From Sphingopyxis sp. Root154 (GTDB taxonomy: Bacteria; Pseudomonadota; Alphaproteobacteria; Sphingomonadales; Sphingomonadaceae), in assembly GCF_001427105.1 (NCBI RefSeq), contig NZ_LMGI01000002.1, forward strand, positions 1,736,867-1,800,866: a DNA stretch of 64,000 nt, read 5' to 3'. Shown here one piece after another: positions 24,701 to 33,700 of this stretch; the first letter of the stretch is position 1; every line of letters begins with the position of its first letter. The position numbers and the translations under genes are program-made. The notes under the pieces were generated by a model, which saw nothing but the letters and a program-made list of their open reading frames with translations, did no database searches and was not told the DNA's origin.

Positions 24701-27700
24701 GCTCGGCCCCGATCGTAGCGATATAGCCCGCGCCCGCGGCGCTGCTGTCGCCGACCTGGACGATCGCGCTGGCGCCAGTCAGCGTCAGCCTGTCACCAGC
24801 GATAACATAGCCGTTGCTGGCGAATTGCATGCCCGATGCCAGGACGTTGCCACCGCTGTTGTCGACCGTCACCGTCCCCGGCGCCGCCGAGAAGATCGCG
24901 AAGCTGTCCTGCACATAATCGGCGTTGACGGTGCCGTTCGCGTCGGTCCAGTTGTTCGACCCGCCGGCGACCTGCCACACGCCGTCGCCGCCGTTGACTG
25001 CGCTGTTGTTTTTGGGGCCGACCGCGCCGTCCCAGAAGCTGAGCGCAAGGCCCTGCGCATTCACGAGGTTCACCTGTCCCGCGATCGCCGTCTGGACCGA
25101 AACGCCGGCAGTGCCGCCGGGTATCGCGCCCAGCGTCAACCCGTTGTCGACCAGCGCCCCGCCATAGTTGAGCACGCGGTAGATACCGGGACCGAAGCTG
25201 CCGCCCGTCGGAACCGTCACATTGATCGTTCCGTCGAGCGTGAGGTCGCCGCCGACATTGACGAGGTCGTTGAGCGCGCCGCCGGCGACATCGGCCTGCC
25301 CGAACTCGTAATTCAGGATTGAACCGCCGGCGAGCGACAGATTGCCGTTAATCGTCAGCGTGCCGGCGCTGGTGCCCGGCGCCAGAATGCCGCCGTCGAG
25401 CAGGTCGACATTGCCGCCGATGGTCCCGTTACCGCCGAGCGCCGCGCCGGAGAAGACCGTCATCAGACCTGTCGCCGCCGACTGGTCGCCGTTGACCAGC
25501 AAGGTCCCCGCGTTCACCAGCGTCGCACCGGCATAGCTGCTCGCACCGCTCAGCGTCAGCGTACCCGCGCCGTCCTTGGTCAGTCCGCCCGCCCCGACGA
25601 AGCGCGGCGAGATGCCGATATCATGGACGTCGGTGTCGATCACGCCGCCGTTCACGCCAAGTGTGATGTCGTGCGTATCGAAGTCGGCAAAGAAGCTGTC
25701 GTTGCCGGCAGTCGCGCGCAGCACGCCGCCGTCGAGCGAGAAATTGACGGTCCCGAGACCAGCGCCGATCTCGCCGGTTTCAAGAGCGCCACGATTGCCG
25801 GGCGTGCCGAGCAAGGTCACCGTCGATGTGACGCCGTCCGCGACGCCGAGCGAGACGCCGCCCTCAGCCCGGACACGGCCGCCATCTTCGATCGTCAGAG
25901 AGCCGTCGCCGTCATTGCCGACGGTCATGCCGAAGTCGGTTACCAGCCAGTTCGAACCCGCGCCGGTCACGACGACGCTGCCGGCATCATTCGCGCCGAT
26001 ATAGCCCTGATTGCTGATGACGCTCGCGCCATTTTCGATGCGCAAGGTGCCGGTGCCAAAGCTGCCGATATTCAATTGCTCGGTGTTGACCCATGACGTG
26101 CCCGCACCCGATATGACGGCGTCGCCACGCGCCGACGCGCCGACGACCCCGTCGTTGCTGGTGACCGTCGCGCCATTTTCGATACGCAGCGTTCCGGCGC
26201 CGAAAAGGCCGACGTTGATCCGTCCGCTGTTTTCCCACGACGAGCCCGCGCCAGTGACGAGAACCCGACCGATGCCGTCGCTGTCGACACCGATCTGTCC
26301 GCCCACGCTGACGACCTTGCCGCCGTCCGCAATGTTCAACGTCCCGTTGCCGTTATAACCGACGAGCACATCGGCATTGTTCGTCCAGGCCGAGGCGACG
26401 CCGTTGGCGCCGATGCCCGAGACGTTCACGATGCCCTGACTGCCGGCGTTGGATCCGATCCAGCCCGACTGATTGCTGACCTGACCGCCGGCGGTAATGT
26501 TCAGCGTGCCGGTGCCGAACTCGCCGATCACGATGTCATTGGCGCCGGTCCAGGTCGAGGCATTGCCGCTGCCGTCGGCGCCCGAGACGGTGACCGTCCC
26601 CCGGCTGCCGAAGTCGTAACCGATATAGGCGATATCCGCGACGCTCACCGCCCCGCCATCGAGGATGTTCAGCGTGCCGGCGCCCTTGTCGCCGATCCGC
26701 AGCCCCGCCGTGTTGGTCCAGGTCGAGGCGTTACCGCTGCCGTCGGTGCCGATGACCGTGACGACGGCCTGCTCGCCGCTTTCACGGCCGATCCTGCCCT
26801 CCGTATTGCTGAGGGCACCACCGTCCGCGAGCCGCAGTTCGCCTGCCTTCACATAGGTTTCGCCGGCAAAGCTGTTTGTTCCGGTCAGCACCAGCGTGCC
26901 GAGGTCGGATTTGATGACGTCGCCGACACCGGTCAGGTTCGACGCAATCGTCGCAGTATAGCCCGCACCCCCGACCGTGCCATCGCCGACGCGAATGATC
27001 GCCTCCGGGCCAACGAGCGTTATATCGTCGCCCGCGACAATATAGCCGTCGCTCGCAAACTGCATCCCCGAAGCCGTGACGGCGCCGAGCGAGCCATCGA
27101 CGGTTACCGTACCACCAACGCCCGAGAAGACCGCAAAGGCATCGTCGGTGAAGGGCGCGTTGGCCGATCCGTCGAACTCGGTCCAATTGTCGTTGCCGCC
27201 GCTGGCCTGCCACAGGCCGTCGCCGCCGGTGATCGCGCCGTCATTCTTCGCCCCGTTGACGCCGTCCCAGAAGCGCATGGTGAGGCCGGTGGTGTTCACC
27301 AGATTGACCTGGTTCGCGACCGAGGTCTGCACGAAGTAGCCCGAATTGACCGTGAGCCCGTTATCGCTCAGCGTCCCGCCATAGTTGATGATGCGATAGA
27401 CGCCCGGATCGAAGCTGCCGCCGGGAGGGACCGCGACATTGAGCGTGCCGTCGAGCGTCAGATCACCGCCCACATCGATCAAATCGTTGAGCGCGCCGCC
27501 CACAACATTTGCCTCGCCGAAATCGACGTTCAGCGTTGCGGCGGGTGCGAGGCTGAGATTGCCGGCGATGGTCAGCCGGCCCGGAATCCCGCCGACATCG
27601 CCCGGATTGAGATTGCCATCAAAGATCTCGACATTGCCGCCGATGGTGCCGGTGCCGCCCAGCGTACCGCCTGTCGCCACGCTGACGAGGCTCGCCGCAC

Positions 27701-30700
27701 CGCCAAGGATGCCGTCGACGAGTAGCGTGCCGCCCGCAACCGAGGTGGTGCCGGTAAAGCCCGAGCTGTCGCCGGTTAGGCGTGTCGTGCCCGCGGCATG
27801 GTTGACCACGCCCGCGCCCGACATGGCGTTGGCGAAGAGATAATCGGTCTCGATATGGTTGAAGTTAAGCCGCCCGGTGCCGGGACCGAAAGTAATCGCG
27901 CCATCGAGGAAGCCCGCGGCGGCGGCCGGGCCGCCCTCGACACCGCCGATATTGACGACGCCGGTTACCCCGACGGCATCATCGGCAATCGTGAGGCTGC
28001 CGGCGGTCACCCGCGCGCCATCGGCGATCGTCAGGACGCCGCTGCCGGCAGTCGACCCCACCACCAGTTCGCCCGTCGTCGTGAAGGTCGATCCGGCGCC
28101 CGAAACCAGCGCGCTCGCACCCTGCGCGGCAATCGTCCCGATCTGCGCCGAATCGAAACGCGCGGCGCCGCCAGCGAGCACCGAGAACTGGCCGTTGCGC
28201 TGGAGCAGCACCCCGGTGCTCGTCCAGTTGGATCCGGCGCCGGTGATCGTGACGGTGGACGGAGTCGTGTTACCGTTAAGGCTGCCGATCACGTTCAAAC
28301 CACTCGATCGCACCGTCCCGCCGCCGCTGATCGTAACAGTCGCGGTCGTGCCCGCGAGCGCGCCATTCGCCGCCGTCAGCGCTCCGGCGATGTCGACGAG
28401 CGAACCGGTGCCCGACACATTGAGCGTCGCTGGTCCGGCAGCTCCGGTAGGCGCAAGTGACACCGGTCCAGCCGTCGTCCGGATCGTGCCGCCATTCGTC
28501 ACGTTGACCGTCGTCGCCCCTGTAGAAGTGAGAGCGTTGAGGCGTTGCGCCGCGAAGGCCGATCCAGACCCCGAAACGCTGATCGTACCGCCACCGACAG
28601 TTGCGACCGCACCCGTCGAAACCGTATTCCCCGCGTTGATGATGAGCGTGGCATTCTGTTGAACGTTGATAGTGCCGCCGACGCTGCTGTTTCCGGTGAG
28701 CGTCAATTGCCCTTCATCGACAAAAATCACGCCGGCCCCGGTGATCGATCCGCCATAGCTGGAACTGTCCGAGCGATTGAAGGAGACGCCGGTTCCGGCA
28801 TTGACGACAATATCCCCCGCGATCGAACCGGTGGTTCCGCCATCGCCGATCTGGAGCGCGCCCGCTGCGATGGTCGTCCCGCCGCTGTGCATAGCGTCGC
28901 CGGTGAGCAGCAGCGTTCCGGCTCCGCTCTTGGTAAGCCTGCCGCCGCCTGCCACGGAGCCGGCCAGCGTCAGGACCGTGCCGGCATTGGTGAGCACGGA
29001 GCCCGCGCCGGTCAGCGTTACCGCCCTGCTCGTCGTGATATTCGCTGTCGTGTTGAGCGTGCCGCCGTTGAAATCGAGGCCACCCGCGCCCGCGCCGAGA
29101 TTGGCATCGCTCGCGATACGCAGCGTACCGCCGTTGATGGCAGTACCGCCCGAATAGCTGTTCGCGCCGGTCAGAACCAGCGTGCCGAGGTCGGTCTTGA
29201 CGAGCTTGGTCGCGCCGGTGAGAGCCGTGGCGATCGTCGCGGTGAAGCCCGCACCGGCGGCCGTTCCGTCGCCCACGCGGATCATCGATTCCGGCCCGCT
29301 CAGCGTCAGCGGGGCACCGTTGATCAGATAGCCGTTGCTCGCGAACTGCAGTCCGGACGCCGTTACTGCGCCGCCCGTATTGTCCAAGGTCACCGTGCCG
29401 GCCGTGCCGGCGAAGATCGCGAGCGTATTGTCGGCATAGGCGGCATTCACGCTGCCGTCGGCATTCGTCCAATTGTTGTCGACGCCGCCAAGGTACCAGG
29501 TGCCATTGCCGCCGTTGATCACATTGTTGAACTTCGGCCCGGCAGTGCCGTCCCAGAAGCTAAGCGAAAGGCCGAGCGAATTGATCAGATTAACCTGGCC
29601 GGCGACCGATGTCTGGACGGTGACGCTGCTCCCGACCGGCAGCACGCCGAGCGTGAGCCCATTATCGGTCAGCGCGCCGCCGTAGTTGAACATACGGTAG
29701 ATGCCGCCGCCGAAGGTCCCGCCCGCCGATTCACTGACGTTGATTGTGCCGTCGAGCACGAGATTGCCGCCGACATTGACGAGATCGTTGAGCGGGCCAC
29801 CCGCGACGTCTGCTTGGCCGAACTCGAAATTAAGAATCGAACCGCTCGCCAGCGACAAATCGCCGTTGATCGTCAATGTGCCCGGACTGTTGCCCGGTGC
29901 CAGAATGCCGCCATTGGCCACGTTGACATTGCCGCCAATGATCCCGCTGCCGCCGAGCGCGGCACCTGCCGCGACACTTGTGAGGCCGGTCGCGCCCGAT
30001 TGGTTGCCGTTGATCAGTAGGGTGCCGGCCGTGACGTTAGTCGCGCCGGTATAGCTGTTGTTCGCCGTCAGCGTGACGATGCCGCTGCCCCGTTGCGTGA
30101 GCGATCCGGTGCCTGAAACGAAGCCACCAAAACCATTGTTATCCGAGCGATCGAAGACCAGAGAGCCGTTGTTCGTCACATTGCCCAGGATCGAACCAGT
30201 GGTGCCGCCATTGCCTAGGGATAGCGTTCCGCCCGAGATTGTCGTGCCGCCGGCATAACCATTGGTCCCGGTCAGGATCAGCGTGCCCGTACCCGATTTG
30301 GTGAGACCGCCCGCGCCGGAAACCACGCCGCCAAGGGTGAAGCTGGTTCCGGCATCGGTCAGCATCGTGCCCGCACCGGCCAAGGTCGCGGCGCGCGCGC
30401 TGGTGATGTTCGCGGTCGTCCGCAAAATGCCGTTGTTGAAGCTGAGCGGACCTGCGGCGGCGCCGAGATTGGCGTCGCTGGAGATCTGCAGCGTCCCGGC
30501 ATTGATCGCTGTCCCGCCGGTGTAGCTGTTGCTACCGGTCAGGATCGTCGTGCCTGCACCGCTCTGTTTCACCGAACCGCTGCCGGAAATTACGCCATCA
30601 AAGGTGGCAATATTCGACCGGTTGAAGTCCAGGACACCGTCATTGGTGACGTTGCCGGTGATGCTACCCGTCGTGCCGCCATTGCCGAGTTGAAGCGTGC

Positions 30701-33700
30701 CAGCGCTGATCGTGGTACCGCCCGTGTAGGTGTTCGCGCCGGTCAGGATCGTGATGCCCGCGCCGAGCTGCCGGACCGAACCACTCTGCGCGATCACGCC
30801 GCCATAGGTCAGCGTGTCGGCCCGATTGAAACCGAGGACGCCGAGATTGTTGACCGTCGCGCTCGCAATTGATCCCGCTGTGCCGCCATTACCGAGGATC
30901 AGCGTACCTGCATTGATATTGGTAAGACCGGTATAAGTATTGGTGCCGGTCAGAACCCAGGTGCCAGCATCGTTCTTCGCCAGCACGGTGACGCCGGTGC
31001 CGGCATTGCCGATCGATCCGGCGAGCGTGTTGTTGCCAGTGTTGGTACCACCGAGCGCGATGGTGCGCGCCTGGTCGGCGCCCGCCAGCGTCACGAGGCC
31101 CGTGTCGGTGAAGACGATCGCCCCGGTGCCCGAGGATTCGAGGAAGGTGGTGCCCGCCGAGAGCGTGAACAGCCGGTTTGTCGTGTCGCCGGTGCCGGTG
31201 TAGCGCAGCGTCGATCCGTTACCGATCACGAGGTTTGCCGCGGCGGCCGATGACGCGCCGATGCTGCTGGCGAGCCCGCCGTTGCTCAGCTTGTCGACGC
31301 CGAGCACACCGCCGTTGATCGTGGTGATGCCAGTGTAGTTGCTGTTCGGGTTGTTGAGGATCCAGGTGCCAAGACCGTCCTTGGTCAGCGACGTCACGCC
31401 CGCGCCATTGTCGGTGATCTGCGCGGCGAGGCTGTTGTTGCCGCTATTGGTGCCGCCGAGCGCAATCGTCTGGTTGGTACCGGGAGCCGAGAAAGCGATC
31501 GCGCCGGTGTTGGTGAAAGCGATCGCGCCGCTGCCCGACGCTTCGAGCCGGCTTCCGGCCGAGCCGCCGAGCGTGAACAGGCGATCGGTGCTGCCGGCCG
31601 CGCCGACGTAGCTGAGCGTGCCGCCATTGAGGACGAGGTTGCCCGCGGCGTTGCTCGCCGCACCGATCGCGCTGTTGGTGCCGCCATCAGCCAGGCACCC
31701 GACCTGGAGTAGGCCGCCATTGATCACGGTACTGCCGGTAAAGCTGCTAGCGCAGCCGCTGAGCGTCTGGGTAAAAGTTCCGCCCTTGACGAGCCCGCCA
31801 CTGCCGCTGATCGCGCCGGCATAGTTGCCCGCTCCGGCATTCCCCGCGATCGTCAGCGTCGCCGTGCCGAGCGTGATGTGGCCACCGGCGGCACCACCGC
31901 CGTTCAAAAAAGCGATGGAGGTGTTGAAATTATCGAGATCAAGTACGACACCGGCGGTGTTGTTCAGGCCAAATCCGCCTCGCCCGATGGCTGTGTTCGA
32001 ACCGGCACGCAGGATGCCCCCGGTGACCGTCGTGACGCCGGTGTAGTTGTTGTTGCCCGACAGGATCAGCGTGCCTGCGCCATCCTTGCGGAATGCTCCG
32101 CTTCCCGTGACCACGCCGCCGATCCCGAGCACGGTGGCGGCATTGGCGACGTTGATGGCACCGGTAACGATTGCCGTGAGGCCGCGATCGATGCTCGTGC
32201 TGCCGCCGGTGTAAATGAGGGAGCTATTGTTCAAGACAAGGTTGCCGGACGCATTGCTCGATGCACCGATACCGCTCGCAAGCCCGCCATTGGCTAGGCA
32301 ATCCACGGACAGGGCGCCGCCGACGACCGAAGTGACTCCGGTGTAGCTGTTGCTGCAGCCGAGCATCGTCTGGGTGCCACCCGCCGCACGGGTGAAGCCG
32401 CCGCTGCCGCTGATCGTGCCGGTGAAGGTGCCGTTGGCACCGCCGGTGGTGAGCGTCGCAGAACCCAGGACGACATTGCCGCCGCCGGCGAGCGCGCCGA
32501 CCTTGTTCGCGAAACCCGCTAGATCCAGCGTCGCGCCTGTGGCGACGCCCATCAGTGCGTTCTGGTTGCCAAAGGCCTGGACGGAGCCGGCGCGCACCGT
32601 GCCCGCGTTGATGGCCGTTCCGCCTTGGTAAAGATTGGTTCCGGTCAGCTCCAGCGTGCCGGTGCCTTCCTTGACCAGCCCACCAACGCCCGTCGCCACG
32701 CCGCTCACTGTCAGCACGGCGGCAGGATCGCTGACATCGATCCGGCCATTGCCCGTTCCCAGGGTGAAGCCCCGGTTGGTACTGGTGGTCGCCCCGGTAA
32801 ATTGCAGCCCGCCGGCATTCTGCAGCACGAGGTTCGCCGAATCCGCCGTCGAAGCACCGATGCCGCTCGCTGCGCCGCCGTTCGCGAGCGTGTTCACCGA
32901 CAGCGTACCGGCGGACACCGTCGTGGCGCCGCCATAGCTGTTGGCGGCGTTCGCCAGCGTCAACGTGCCCGCGCCGGTCTTGGTCAGTCCGGCATCGTCC
33001 GGGCCGACGACGACGCCGCCGAAGGTCAGGTTAGCGCCGCCGTTGGTGACCTGGATTGTCCGCGACGGACCGCCGTTCACGAGCGTGAAGCCGCGATCGG
33101 TCGTCCCCGCGCCGGCGCCCGCATATTCCAGCGTCCCGCTTTCGATTACCAGATTGGCGGAATCCGCGGTCGAGGCACCGATGCTGCTCGCGGCGCCGGC
33201 GTTGGCGACGCTCGAGATGGCGAGCGTGCCGCCGCTGAGCGTGGTCCCGCCGGTGTAGCTGTTGGTGCCAGTCAGCGAGACCTTACCGCTGCCGCCCTTG
33301 ATGAAGCCAGTGGCTCCGCCATTGTCGACGATCGTCGCAGCGATGGTGAAGGCACCGGTACCGGTGCCGTTGTGGAGAACGCCGACTGTCCCGCCGCCCG
33401 CGCTGCCCGTGAGCGAACCGCCCGTGATTGTCTGGCTGGTATTGCCGACACTGGAAGCGACGATGATGGTTCCATCCACGCCGAGCGTGTTGGCGCCGCC
33501 GACGGTCACCGTGGAGTTGGTCGCCGCAGTATATTTAAGGCCGGCGAGCTGCACATCGCTGGTGAGGGTGTTGAAAAAGGCTGTGTTGGCCGCGCCGCCC
33601 GCGTCACTGACCACATCGCCGGTCAGCCAGGTGCCGGCATCGTCCTTGTTCGCATAGGCGGTGAAGGCTGCGATGGTGCCGCCCAGCACCTGCGCATAGT